A DNA stretch of 64,000 bases from Scleromatobacter sp038243995 (lineage in GTDB: Bacteria; Pseudomonadota; Gammaproteobacteria; Burkholderiales; Burkholderiaceae_C), in the NCBI GenBank assembly GCA_038243995.1, contig JBBRTV010000012.1, positions 84,978 through 148,977 on the forward strand. Direction: 5' to 3'. Below the pieces are notes generated by a model. The model searched no databases, was not told the DNA's origin, and saw only the letters and a program-made list of their open reading frames with translations. The position numbers and the translations under genes are program-made. Each line of letters opens with the position of its first letter. Positions within the stretch are counted from its first letter, which is position 1. Positions 33,528 through 42,331 of this stretch are shown piece after piece.

Positions 33528-35033
33528 TCATTGACCGGCGCATTCGGCCCCCGGCGGCGACCGCAGCTTCGCCAGCCTCCCCGTGATCTCCTTGTTCGGC
33601 CCGGGCAGCGGCAAGGCGGTCGCGCCGCCGCCCGCGAGTCGGCCGATCGTCTCGACGCCGCGCTCCATGTCCGCGCTCCACGGGTGGCCGTAGTTGAGCC
33701 GCAGGTCGTTGCCATGACGCCCGTTGGGCGAGAACAGCGCGCCAGGTGCGAGGCTGACCCCTTCGGCCAGCGCCCGCCGCATCAGCTCCAGCGCATCGAT
33801 GCTGCCTTCTGGCAACTGCACCCACAACACGTAGCCGCCGGCGGGCCGCGAAACGGCCGTCCCGGCCGGGAAATAGCGCGCGACGGCGCGCAGCAACTGG
33901 TCGCGCTGGCTCTTCAGCGCGCTCCGCAGGCGGCGCAGGTGCAGCGCGTAGCCGCCGCTCTTCAGGTAGTCCGCGATCGCGGATTGAGCGGGCACGTTGG
34001 TGGCGATGGACAGCAGGAACTTGTTCTGCCGCACGCTCTCGTGGAACCGACCGGGCGCGCACCAGCCGATGCGGTATCCGGGTGCGAGCGACTTGGAAAA
34101 CGAGCTGCAGTGCAGCACACCGCCCTGTCGATCCCAGATCTTGGCCGGCACGGGCCGCTTGGCATCGAAATAGAGCTCGCCGTAGACGTCGTTCTCGATC
34201 AGCGGGATCTCGTGGCGCGCGAGCAGCGCCACCAATGCGCGCTTGTTCTTGGCGGGCATTGTCGCGCCCGTCGGATTGTGGAAGGTGGGCATCGCCCACA
34301 CTGCCTTGATGTCCTGCGCCGCGATCGCGCTCGCGAGTGCCGGCAGGTTCATGCCGTCCCGCGCGCAGGTGGGGATGCAGACCGCGCGCCGGCCGCTCGC
34401 CTCGATCATGTGCAGCACGACGTAGTGTGCGGGCGACTCGATGGCAACGAGGTCGCCCGGGCGCGTCGCCGCGATGAGGCACAGCAGCAACGCTTCCGAG
34501 GCGCCGTTCGTGATCACGATGTCGGCGACGTCGACATCGGCGCCCATCTCAAGGTATCGCCGCGCGATGTGGCGCCGCAGTTCGGCGTTGCCGGGAGGCA
34601 GGTCGTCGACGACGCGCCAGGGATCGAGCCGCCGCGCCGCCAAGCCGAGCGACTGCGCTAGCTTTGGCAGCGGATACAGAAGCGGGCTCGCGAAGGCGCT
34701 GCCGAGCGGAACGTTTTCGCGTCGCTTGATGTCGTTCAGGACGGAATACAGCAGGTTCGCAGGCACGACATGTGCCGCCTCGGGCTGCAGCGTCGGCATG
34801 GTCGGCTTCGGAAGCTGCGCGCGCGCTGTCGCGTTGACGTAGTGGCCCGAGCGCGGGCGCGTGGACACCAGGCCGCGGTCTTCCAGCAGATAGTAGGCCT
34901 GCATGACCGTGCCCTGGCTGATGCCGCGTGCCGCGCACAGCGCCCGCACTGACGGCAGGCGTTCGCCGACGCGCAGCACGCCGCGGCTGATCTGGCGCGC
35001 GATGTCGTCGGCCAGGTCGGTGTAGATCGACAT
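33528..35033 (-). CDS. MocR-type regulator (GntR HTH plus aminotransferase-like domain)
   Basis: 501 aa. The N-terminal GntR winged helix (about 1-70) shows LRVGERLPSVRALCAARGIS and QGTVMQAYYLLEDRGL; a linker leads to a fold-type I aminotransferase domain (about 110-470) with the PLP Lys314 in SFSKSLAPGYRIGW, plus TFHNPTG and ENDVYGEL. MocR proteins sense PLP or amino-acid ligands and control PLP, GABA, taurine or transport genes, often divergent. The divergent neighbour here is a chemoreceptor 400 bases away, so the target is uncertain. Confidence 0.93.
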   Translation of the reverse strand: MSIYTDLADDIARQISRGVLRVGERLPSVRALCAARGISQGTVMQAYYLLEDRGLVSTRPRSGHYVNATARAQLPKPTMPTLQPEAAHVVPANLLYSVLNDIKRRENVPLGSAFASPLLYPLPKLAQSLGLAARRLDPWRVVDDLPPGNAELRRHIARRYLEMGADVDVADIVITNGASEALLLCLIAATRPGDLVAIESPAHYVVLHMIEASGRRAVCIPTCARDGMNLPALASAIAAQDIKAVWAMPTFHNPTGATMPAKNKRALVALLARHEIPLIENDVYGELYFDAKRPVPAKIWDRQGGVLHCSSFSKSLAPGYRIGWCAPGRFHESVRQNKFLLSIATNVPAQSAIADYLKSGGYALHLRRLRSALKSQRDQLLRAVARYFPAGTAVSRPAGGYVLWVQLPEGSIDALELMRRALAEGVSLAPGALFSPNGRHGNDLRLNYGHPWSADMERGVETIGRLAGGGATALPLPGPNKEITGRLAKLRSPPGAECAGQ

Positions 35034-35433
35034 GAATCTCCTGGGGTTCCTTGTCTGTCCGGGCTTCCTGCCGCCGATCCTGAATCAGCCGTCGCGCGGG
35101 CGGGCGCGGGTTCATTCCGGAAATTCAGGCCGCCGTGTTGCCCGCCTCGTCTGCTATGCCTGCCAATCGCGCCAACTGCGTCTATTGTTGCCGTGCTTTC
35201 CTGCCCAGACTCAGGCTTGCTGCTGCGAGCCGTCGTACATCCCATTGTCGTCGCGGCGGACTGGCCGGGCCGACTCCAGGCGGCGAGGAGGGAGTTCTTG
35301 ATGGCTTTCGCGCTCGATTCTTGTGCGTTTCGGCCAGACCAACTCTTTGCTTCCGTGTGCCAGCCGTCATCCGACATGCTCGAAGTTCGATCTGAAACGC
35401 CGGACCTATGAACTCCCCAAGACTGAACATCCA
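35034..35433. other. Divergent intergenic region, MocR/chemoreceptor
   Basis: 400 bases without a convincing gene. It must hold the promoters of the MocR gene (minus) and the chemoreceptor gene (plus). I found no clear sigma28 consensus and no inverted repeat I trust. A small open frame at 35182-35439 on the minus strand has no family match. Confidence 0.4.
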
Positions 35434-37023
35434 ATGCACATCTTCGACTCGCTGACCGTCCGCGGCAAGCTGACCTTCTCATTCACCTTCATCCTCGCGC
35501 TCATGGTCCTGCTGGGCGGACTGGCAGTCTGGCAGTTGTCCCGCGTCAACACGCAGGCAAAGTCGGTGCTCGCCTACCGCCTTCCTGGCGTGCGCGACAG
35601 CCAGCGCATGATTTCCACGGCAACCCGCCTTCGAGTGCGCCAGTACCGCGCGGTCATCGGCACGGCAGAAGAGATGGCCGACTCCATGTCCCGGATCGCT
35701 AGCGGCAAGGCCGATTTCGAGAAGGCGCGGCAGGACTACGCATCGGCCATCGCGGACGCGACGGAACGGCAGCTCTACGAGGACGCGATGAGCGCCTGGG
35801 CCTCATACCTCGCTGCCTCAGCCAAGGCGATCGCGGCGGCCCAATCCGGCGACTTCGCCAAGGCGCGCGAGATCATCGCGGCCCCCGAGGCCACGAAAGC
35901 GTTCGATGTCGCCGGCAAAGCAATGGCCAGGATCTCGGAGTACAACGACAAGATGGCCACGGCGGACGGCAATGTCGCCGACGCCATCTACAACAGCAGC
36001 ATCTATGACGTCAGTGGCGCCCTTTTCGCGGCCATCGTGGCTGCCGTACTCCTTGGCCGGGCCATCGGCAACTCCATCACGACACCTCTGCGCGCGGCCG
36101 TGAAGCTTGCAGAGAGGGTTTCTGCCGGTGACCTGACGCATGACGCATCCAAGTCTGCGACGCCGGCGAGCAAGGACGAAGTCGCACAACTGACGCTCGC
36201 TCTCGGTGCCATGGTGACCAGACTCAGGGCCGTGGTGACGGACGTGCGCAACGGCGTCGAATCGGTGAGCACGGCAAGCTCGCAGATTGCCAACGGCAAT
36301 CACGACCTGTCCCAGCGCACGGAAGAACAAGCCAGCAATCTGCAGCAGACCGCGGGGTCGATGGAGGAACTGACGTCGACGGTCAGGCACAACGCCGACA
36401 ACGCGCGCGCCGCCGCGCAATTGGCCGTTGGCGCCACGAGCGTGGCCGAGCGCGGTGGCAAGGTGGTCGGCGAAGTCGTGACGACAATGGAAGGCATCTC
36501 CGAGAGCTCCAGGCGCATCTCCGAAATCATCGGCGTGATCGATGGGATCGCGTTCCAGACCAACATCCTGGCGCTCAATGCCGCGGTCGAGGCCGCGCGC
36601 GCCGGCGAGCAGGGCAGGGGCTTTGCCGTCGTTGCCTCGGAAGTTCGAAGCCTTGCGCAACGTTCTGCCGACGCCGCCAAAGAGATCAAGGTGCTCATTC
36701 ACCAGAGCGTCGAGCGAGTGGAGAGCGGAACGAAGCAGGTGTCTGAGGCCGGCAAGACCATGATGGACATCGTGGACCAGGTCAAACGGGTCCACGACCT
36801 GATGGGCGAGATCTCGGCGGCTAGCATCGAACAGTCCCAAGGGATCTCTCAGGTCGCCGACGCGGTGGCGCAGCTCGACCAGGTGACTCAGCAGAATGCC
36901 GCTCTTGTGGAGGAGTCTGCCGCTGCGGCTGAGTCGCTGATGCAGCAGGCGAGCTCGCTGGCGCTGACGGTAGCGGTCTTCAACGTCGGCACGAGCGCAG
37001 GGTTCGTGGGCAGTACTGCCTGA
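35434..37023 (+). CDS. Methyl-accepting chemotaxis protein
   Basis: 529 aa membrane chemoreceptor. TM1 lies at about 10-32 (FSFTFILALMVLLGGLAVW), then a ~155-residue periplasmic four-helix-bundle sensor, TM2 near 190-210, HAMP to about 265 and a long signalling coiled coil. The hairpin tip has the invariant EIIGVIDGIAFQTNILALNA and EAARAGEQGRGFAVVA region. No C-terminal CheR-binding pentapeptide is visible. The ligand is unknown. The start is chosen by the amphipathic MHIFDSLTVRGKL preceding TM1; no strong SD. No che genes are nearby. Confidence 0.95.
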   Translation: MHIFDSLTVRGKLTFSFTFILALMVLLGGLAVWQLSRVNTQAKSVLAYRLPGVRDSQRMISTATRLRVRQYRAVIGTAEEMADSMSRIASGKADFEKARQDYASAIADATERQLYEDAMSAWASYLAASAKAIAAAQSGDFAKAREIIAAPEATKAFDVAGKAMARISEYNDKMATADGNVADAIYNSSIYDVSGALFAAIVAAVLLGRAIGNSITTPLRAAVKLAERVSAGDLTHDASKSATPASKDEVAQLTLALGAMVTRLRAVVTDVRNGVESVSTASSQIANGNHDLSQRTEEQASNLQQTAGSMEELTSTVRHNADNARAAAQLAVGATSVAERGGKVVGEVVTTMEGISESSRRISEIIGVIDGIAFQTNILALNAAVEAARAGEQGRGFAVVASEVRSLAQRSADAAKEIKVLIHQSVERVESGTKQVSEAGKTMMDIVDQVKRVHDLMGEISAASIEQSQGISQVADAVAQLDQVTQQNAALVEESAAAAESLMQQASSLALTVAVFNVGTSAGFVGSTA

Positions 37024-37042
37024 TGACGTGCGTCAGTCCCCT

Positions 37043-37192
37043 TCAGGTATCTTGCTGTTGCGCCGTGCCGAATTGCCGGGACGGGGTGCCCCATCCCCGA
37101 TGAATGCGCTCCGAGTCGCATCCGGCGAATCCGCTTCGACATCGCTGTGCAGATGCGAGATCGGAGCTCCGCGGCTTGGTCTGCGAGGTCAT
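37043..37192 (-). pseudogene. Short frame with strong SD after the SDR gene; likely truncated gene start
   Basis: ATG 37192 has a near-perfect SD (AAGGAG, 6-base spacing) and lies 56 bases downstream of the SDR gene on the same strand, as an operon partner would. The 49-residue product begins MTSQTKPRSSDLASA and then becomes Arg/Gly-rich without a recognised family. A gene whose body was lost is the simplest explanation; a genuine small protein is possible. Confidence 0.35.
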
Positions 37193-37247
37193 GGTGTTCT
37201 CCTTGGAAGCGGATGCTTCGGCGCAGATCGTCCCCGAGCTCGAACGT

Positions 37248-38030
37248 TCAGACCTGCACGCGACCGCCGTCGACGAACAGCTCGATGCCCGTGATGTAGC
37301 TGGCGTCGTCGGATGCGAGGAAGGACACCGCCTTGGCGATCTCGTCGGCTTCGCCGAACCGGCCAAGTGGCGTCGTCACGGCAACTTCCCTGCCGTAGGC
37401 TTCGATTTGCTCATCGCTCATCTTGAGTTCGGTCTTGTAGCCCGGTGTGACGACAGCCCCCGGCGCGACCAGGTTGACGCGGATGCCGGTGCCCTTGAGC
37501 TCGGTCGCGAACGTGCGCGCGAACGAGCGCAGGGCCGCCTTGCTGGCCGCATAGATGCTGAACGCAGACGCGCCCTGGACCGCGGCGATCGAGCCGGTGA
37601 TCACGATGGCGCTGCCGGCCTGCATCAGCGGCAGCGCGGCCTGTACCGTGAGCAGCGTGCCTTTCACGTTGATGTCGAACGTCTTGTCGAACTGGGCCTC
37701 GGTGATGTCGCCGAGCCGCGCGAACTCGCCCCCGCCGGCATTGGCGAACAGGATGTCGATCCGGTGGTGCTCGGCGGACACGGTCTCGACGATGGCCGCC
37801 AGGTCGGCTGCAGACGAGATGTCGCCGCGGATCGCGCGCGCGCCGTGGCCGATCTCCTCGACGGCGGCATCCAGTTCGGCCTGGCGCCGGCCCGTGATGA
37901 ACACGGAGGCGCCCTCGCGAGCGAGCCGCTTGGCGGTGGCCAGACCGATGCCGGTGCTGCCCCCCGTCACCAGCGCGACCTTGCCGGCATGCTTGGTGGA
38001 ATGGAGGTTGGCGTACAGGGATGAAGTCAT
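37248..38030 (-). CDS. Short-chain dehydrogenase/reductase
   Basis: 260 aa classical SDR. Cofactor motif VTGGSTGIG, followed by FITGRRQ (Arg-Arg at the ribose-phosphate site suggests NADP), then FANAGGG, Ser in VITGSIAA, YAASKAA with catalytic Tyr and Lys, and the C-terminal ITGIELFVDGG. ATG 38030 follows AAGGAG by 7 bases. It is divergent to the LysR gene at 38185, and a palindrome lies in the gap. Substrate unknown. Confidence 0.93.
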   Translation of the reverse strand: MTSSLYANLHSTKHAGKVALVTGGSTGIGLATAKRLAREGASVFITGRRQAELDAAVEEIGHGARAIRGDISSAADLAAIVETVSAEHHRIDILFANAGGGEFARLGDITEAQFDKTFDINVKGTLLTVQAALPLMQAGSAIVITGSIAAVQGASAFSIYAASKAALRSFARTFATELKGTGIRVNLVAPGAVVTPGYKTELKMSDEQIEAYGREVAVTTPLGRFGEADEIAKAVSFLASDDASYITGIELFVDGGRVQV

Positions 38031-38116
38031 TTGCGAACTCCTTGCTTGAATCGTCAATTGAGGGATTCAGTTTGGAGGCGAAGGCGTCGTAGATAAAGAG
38101 GGCTGGCGGAGATTCT

Positions 38117-38136
38117 TTATCCACCGTTGTGGATAA
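38117..38136. promoter_or_regulatory. Perfect 20-bp palindrome, likely LysR operator
   Basis: TTATCCAC-CGTT-GTGGATAA, 8-bp arms with no mismatch, in the 154-base gap between the divergent SDR (start 38030) and LysR (start 38185) genes. The location 49 bases before the LysR start and 87 from the SDR start suits shared control. The assignment to this LysR is inferred. Confidence 0.55.
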
Positions 38137-38184
38137 TGGAAGCCTGCGGAGCCCACTCGTTCTCCGTGTCCTCCAGGATGCCCA

Positions 38185-39084
38185 ATGGACCACCTCCAGG
38201 CCATTCGTATCTTCGTCCGAGTCGTGGAGACCGGCGGCTTCGCTCGCGCCGCCAGTTCTCTGCAAATGCCCAACGCGACCGTGAGCAAGTGGGTCAAGTC
38301 TCTGGAGACGCACCTGGGCGTGAAACTGCTCGAACGGAGCACGCGTAGCGTCCGCGTCACTATCGACGGGGCGGCGTACTACGAACGTACGCACCATCTG
38401 CTCGCAGAGCTCGACGACATCGAAGCCACGCTCGGCCGCGCGCAGGCCAGCCCGTGCGGCACCTTGCGGGTCGACACCGGCGGCGCGGTCGCCAGCGCGA
38501 TTCTCATACCCGCGCTGCCGACCTTCCGTGCGCGCTACGCTGACATCCAGGTGCAACTCAGCGCCACGGACCGAACAGCGGACCTCGTCGCGGAGAACAT
38601 CGACTGCGCGATCCGAATCACCACCGACGATCCCGGCTTGGTCACCCTTCCGATCGGCCGGCTCGAGTGGACAACCTGCGCCAGCCCCGCATACCTGGCG
38701 CAGCACGGGACGCCGGAGCACCCGAACGACATCGTCGATCGCAGGATGCCCGTCGCTGGCTATTTCTCGGCCAGCACCGGGCTCACGCAGCCCTTGCAGT
38801 TCGGTCGTGGCGACGACGTCGTCATCCTGGAGCGCGTGCATTGCGACGTGCTTGTCAGCGAGAGCAACGCCCATCTCGCGACGGCGCTGGCCGGGCTCGG
38901 CATCGTCCACACGCTGGACTTCATGGTTCGCCGGTCCATCGAGCAGGGCAGCCTGGTACCTGTCCTGAAAAAGTGGCGTCCCGACCCGCTGCAGGCGTAC
39001 CTGGCTTACCCGCCGAGCCGGCGCTACAGCACCAAGGTGCGGGTGTTTATCGACTGGATAACCGAACTGTTCGGCTCGATGTGA
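38185..39084 (+). CDS. LysR-family transcriptional regulator
   Basis: 299 aa. HTH region FARAASSLQMPNATVSKWVK followed by LLERSTRSVRVTIDG, then the effector domain from GTLRVDTGG. It belongs to the CrgA-like branch. It is divergent to the SDR gene, with a perfect palindrome between them, so it probably regulates that gene and itself. Effector unknown. Confidence 0.92.
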   Translation: MDHLQAIRIFVRVVETGGFARAASSLQMPNATVSKWVKSLETHLGVKLLERSTRSVRVTIDGAAYYERTHHLLAELDDIEATLGRAQASPCGTLRVDTGGAVASAILIPALPTFRARYADIQVQLSATDRTADLVAENIDCAIRITTDDPGLVTLPIGRLEWTTCASPAYLAQHGTPEHPNDIVDRRMPVAGYFSASTGLTQPLQFGRGDDVVILERVHCDVLVSESNAHLATALAGLGIVHTLDFMVRRSIEQGSLVPVLKKWRPDPLQAYLAYPPSRRYSTKVRVFIDWITELFGSM

Positions 39085-39125
39085 GCGATCGCGCAGCCGA
39101 TCCAGATCTGGGCGGACTTGCGTGG

Positions 39126-39272
39126 TCAATCGTTCACGATGGCGCGCTGCACGGACATTTGCGCCGGCATCATGTTGACATTCGCGTTGTGCGTCACCCC
39201 GGGCGAGGCGGCCACGATGATGCCGATGAGGAGCGCCGTGAATAGGAAGATGCCGGTGTGCCTGGCGTTGAT
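39126..39272 (-). pseudogene. Small membrane/exported peptide, ATG replaced by ATC
   Basis: On the minus strand a 48-codon frame ending at TGA (39126-39128) reads INARHTGIFLFTALLIGIIV, then AASPGVTHNANVNMMPAQMS and VQRAIVND. The positively charged start, hydrophobic core and small-residue stretch look like a signal peptide or single membrane helix. There is no ATG, GTG or TTG in frame; the natural first codon is ATC. It may be an inactivated gene or use a rare start. Family unknown. Confidence 0.4.
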
Positions 39273-39303
39273 CTGACCAGGACCAGAGACTGTTCTCGGC
39301 CGC

Positions 39304-40215
39304 TCATCCCGTGATGATGGGCCGCAGGGTCTCGATTTCCTCGACGATGAAGTCGAAGAAGGCGCTGACGCGCGGCGTGCGCCGCAGCTCGCGCGTGGTG
39401 AGCAGGCGCCAGATCCGCGTCAGTTCGGCCACGGGCTCGAGCACGCGAACCAGGTCCGGTTCCGCATCGCCGAGCGCGATGGGCAGCGGCCCGACGCCGA
39501 TCCCCGCCTTGATCGAATAGACCAGCCCGAGCACGCTGTTGCTGCGCGCGATCAGCGGGGTGTCCGGCGCCACGTCGCGCAGCCACCGGGCGGTTCGATG
39601 CCGGGCCATCGTGTCGTCGAAGCCGACGAGCGCATGGCGCGCGAGATCCCCGATGCCCACGGGCCGGCCGTGACGTTCGATGTACGCCTGGCTCGCATAG
39701 ACAGCCCAGATGGAGTCGCCGATCTTGCGGCCGACCAGCACGTCGTCTTCCGTGTCGCCCGACCGCAGCGCGACATCCGCGTCGCCCTGGCTCAGGTCGA
39801 GATACCTGTCGCTCATCACGAACTGCACCCGCAGCGCGGGGTGGCGGGCGTTGAAGCGGTCGAGCAGCCCCGACTGCGTGATGCGATAGACGATGGGCTC
39901 GGGGCAGGTCATGCGGATGACGCCGGTGGCCTCGCCGCCCAGGGTCTCGACCTGGCGCTCGAACGCGAGGACCGCGTGCTCGACGGCTTCGGCGAAGGGC
40001 AGCATCTCCTGTCCGAACGCGGTCAGGCGGTAGCCTGTCGGCTGCCGCTGCACGAGCGACTGGCCGATGCGCCGTTCGAGCTCGACCAGGCGCCGCTGCA
40101 CGGTGGACTGGTCGATGCCGAGCGCACGGCCGGCGGCCAGCGTGCTGCCGTGGCGGGCCACCGCCAGCAGGTGCCGGAGATCGTCCCAGTCGAACTTGTT
40201 CGAGGTATGCGCCAC
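39304..40215 (-). CDS. LysR-family transcriptional regulator
   Basis: 303 aa. WDDLRHLLAVARHGSTLAAG and LGIDQSTVQRRLVELERRIG form the DNA-binding domain; the substrate domain starts near GVIRMTCPEP. I use GTG 40215 because GGAAGGGGA lies just upstream; the open frame continues to a TTG at 40233. It is divergent to the haloperoxidase gene 110 bases away and may control it. Inducer unknown. Confidence 0.9.
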   Translation of the reverse strand: MAHTSNKFDWDDLRHLLAVARHGSTLAAGRALGIDQSTVQRRLVELERRIGQSLVQRQPTGYRLTAFGQEMLPFAEAVEHAVLAFERQVETLGGEATGVIRMTCPEPIVYRITQSGLLDRFNARHPALRVQFVMSDRYLDLSQGDADVALRSGDTEDDVLVGRKIGDSIWAVYASQAYIERHGRPVGIGDLARHALVGFDDTMARHRTARWLRDVAPDTPLIARSNSVLGLVYSIKAGIGVGPLPIALGDAEPDLVRVLEPVAELTRIWRLLTTRELRRTPRVSAFFDFIVEEIETLRPIITG

Positions 40216-40325
40216 CGCGTCCCCTTCCTGCAATCTTGCGCCTTATGCGACCGCGCCCCGCGGCCTACCCTGCGGGACACCGGCTGAAGGTTGACGCCGA
40301 CCCACGAACGCACAGGAGATCGGCC

Positions 40326-41414
40326 ATGACCCAGCGGTCATTGTCAACGACAAGCAGCCCACGCCGCCGCGTCTTCCCCGCGATCGACGGTCGCTACGAG
40401 CCCTTCGCGATCACGCCGTCGGCGCCCGCGGCCGGGGCTTCGATGGTCGCGGCCGCCAGCGCCGCGGCCTACGGCGTGCTGCGGGCCCTGTTTCCCGATC
40501 GCGGCGAGCAGTACCAGGCGGCCTATGACCGCGGCATCGCGGCGATTCCCGCCGGCGATGCCAGGACGAGGGGGATCGCGCTGGGTGCCGAAGTCGCCGC
40601 CGCCGTCGTCGCCCTGCGTGCCGACGACGGACGCGCCGTGGCGCTGGCGCCTTACGTATCGGGCACGGCTCCCGGCCGGTTCCGCTCCGCCGGCCCGACC
40701 CCGTTCAACCGCTACGTTCCCTTCATCCGGCCGTTCGCGCTGATCCGCGGCGACCAGTTCCGGCCGCCGCCACCGCCGGCGCTCGACAGCGCGGCCTATG
40801 CCCTCGCGTTCGACGAGAGCAGGGCGTTCGGCGGCGCCGTCAGCGCGGCGCGCTCGGCCGATGAGCTCGACACCGCGCGCTTCCATGCCGAAGTGCCGGC
40901 GCTCTTCGTCACCCGCAACCTGGGTCGCTTCGCGTCCAGCACGGCGGACGTGGCCGAGGCCGCGCGGCTGATGGCCTTTCTCTACGTCGTCCATGCCGAT
41001 GCGATCGTCGCCTGCTTCGAGGCCAAGTATTTCTACGACGCCTGGCGCCCGGCGAGCGCGATCCCCCTGGCCGACGGAGACGGCAACCTCGCGACGGCCG
41101 CCGACGCGGCGTGGACGCCCGCATTGCCGACGCCGAACCACCCCGAGTACCCCGCCGCGCACTCCTGCACCGCAGGCGGTCTCGGCGAAACCTTGCGGCA
41201 GGTCTACGGCACGCGCCGGGTCGCGTTCGCGTTCGACAGCACGGTGACCGGCACGACACGAACCTATGCGACGACCGACGCGCTGAACGCAGAGAGCCGC
41301 ATCGCCCGCGTCTGCGGCGGCATGCATTTCGACTTCTCGACGGTGGCCGGGGTCGAACTCGGCACCCGGGTCGCCCAGTGGGTCGGCGCCCGTCACTTCG
41401 GTCGGCGGGAATGA
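40326..41414 (+). CDS. Vanadium-dependent haloperoxidase-like protein, short N-terminus
   Basis: 362 aa of the PAP2/vanadium haloperoxidase fold. Vanadate/phosphate-site motifs: EAKYFYDAWRPASAI (Lys and Arg), HPEYPAAHSCTAGG (acid-base His) and SRIARVCGGMHF (Arg and His). Relatives oxidise halides with peroxide or act as phosphatases and usually carry a signal peptide plus ~70 more N-terminal residues. Here the N-terminus MTQRSLSTTSSPRRR joins directly to FPAIDGRYEPF, so the first helix region is absent. AGGAG precedes ATG 40326. The stop overlaps the methyltransferase start (ATGA). Confidence 0.85.
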   Translation: MTQRSLSTTSSPRRRVFPAIDGRYEPFAITPSAPAAGASMVAAASAAAYGVLRALFPDRGEQYQAAYDRGIAAIPAGDARTRGIALGAEVAAAVVALRADDGRAVALAPYVSGTAPGRFRSAGPTPFNRYVPFIRPFALIRGDQFRPPPPPALDSAAYALAFDESRAFGGAVSAARSADELDTARFHAEVPALFVTRNLGRFASSTADVAEAARLMAFLYVVHADAIVACFEAKYFYDAWRPASAIPLADGDGNLATAADAAWTPALPTPNHPEYPAAHSCTAGGLGETLRQVYGTRRVAFAFDSTVTGTTRTYATTDALNAESRIARVCGGMHFDFSTVAGVELGTRVAQWVGARHFGRRE

Positions 41415-42331
41415 GCGCCATGACGACGACACCGACAGCGTCGCAGGTCGTGCGTGCACAGTGGGACGAGGCCGCCGCGGGCTGGAACGCACACGGGCCG
41501 CAGATCGGCGCCTGGCTCGCGCGCGCGACCGAGGGCATGATAGGGATGGCCGGCGTCGGCACCGGTTCGCGCGTGCTGGACGTGGCCGCCGGCGCCGGCG
41601 AGCAGACGCTCGTCATCGCGCGTCGTGTCGGCCCGGCGGGACAGGTGCTCGCCACCGACTTCTCGCCGGCCATCCTGGCGCTGGCCCGCGACAACGCGGC
41701 GCGCGCCGGCCTCGCCAACGTGCGCACCCGGCTCGCCGACGGCGCGGATCTCGGCGTGGAGGAGGGCGGCTTCGATGCCGTCGTGTGCCGCCTCGGCCTG
41801 ATGCTCTTTCCGGATCCGCTGCGCGGCCTGCGCGAGATGCGGCGCGCGCTGCGTCCCGGAGGCGGCATCTGCACGCTGGTGTTCGCGCAGCCGGAGCGCA
41901 ACCCGTGCATCGCGATCCTCATGTCGACGGCCCTGGAGCATGCGGGCCTTCCCGCACCCGACCCCTTCGTGCCGGGTGGCTTGCTGAGCCTCGGCCGCCC
42001 CGGCCACGTGGGCGAGCTGTTCGCCGCCGCGGGATTCGAGGCGGTCGCCACCACGACGATCGACGCGCCGTTCCGGTTGCCATCGGCGAGCGCCTATCTC
42101 GATTTCGTGCGCAGCTCGGCGAGTCCGATCCGGCAGATCCTCGGCCGCCTCGATGCCGCGGGCGCCGCCGCCGCCTGGGCGGAGATGGAAGAGCGGCTGT
42201 CCGTGTTCGCGACGCCTTCGGGCTGGGCGGGTCCGAACGAGCTGCTGCTGACCGCCGGCCGCCGCGGCGGCCCATCGAATGCGACAACGGGCCGATCGGG
42301 ACTTCACGATGTTTCCAGGGAGTCATCGTGA
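41411..42331 (+). CDS. Class I SAM-dependent methyltransferase
   Basis: 306 aa. SAM-binding motif I is VLDVAAGAGEQTLVIA; motif II/III follow in VLATDFSPAIL and FDAVVCRLGLMLFPDPLRG, resembling the UbiE/Methyltransf_11 group. It overlaps the haloperoxidase stop by 4 bases (ATGA), so both are in one operon. The last ~25 residues after ELLLTAGRRGG are low-complexity. Acceptor unknown; a quinone, lipid or small aromatic compound is possible. Confidence 0.88.
   Translation: MSAMTTTPTASQVVRAQWDEAAAGWNAHGPQIGAWLARATEGMIGMAGVGTGSRVLDVAAGAGEQTLVIARRVGPAGQVLATDFSPAILALARDNAARAGLANVRTRLADGADLGVEEGGFDAVVCRLGLMLFPDPLRGLREMRRALRPGGGICTLVFAQPERNPCIAILMSTALEHAGLPAPDPFVPGGLLSLGRPGHVGELFAAAGFEAVATTTIDAPFRLPSASAYLDFVRSSASPIRQILGRLDAAGAAAAWAEMEERLSVFATPSGWAGPNELLLTAGRRGGPSNATTGRSGLHDVSRESS

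Noticed and set aside
35182..35439. Small frame in the MocR/chemoreceptor gap
   Set aside because: No SD, Pro/Arg/Ser-rich product, overlaps the start of the chemoreceptor on the other strand.
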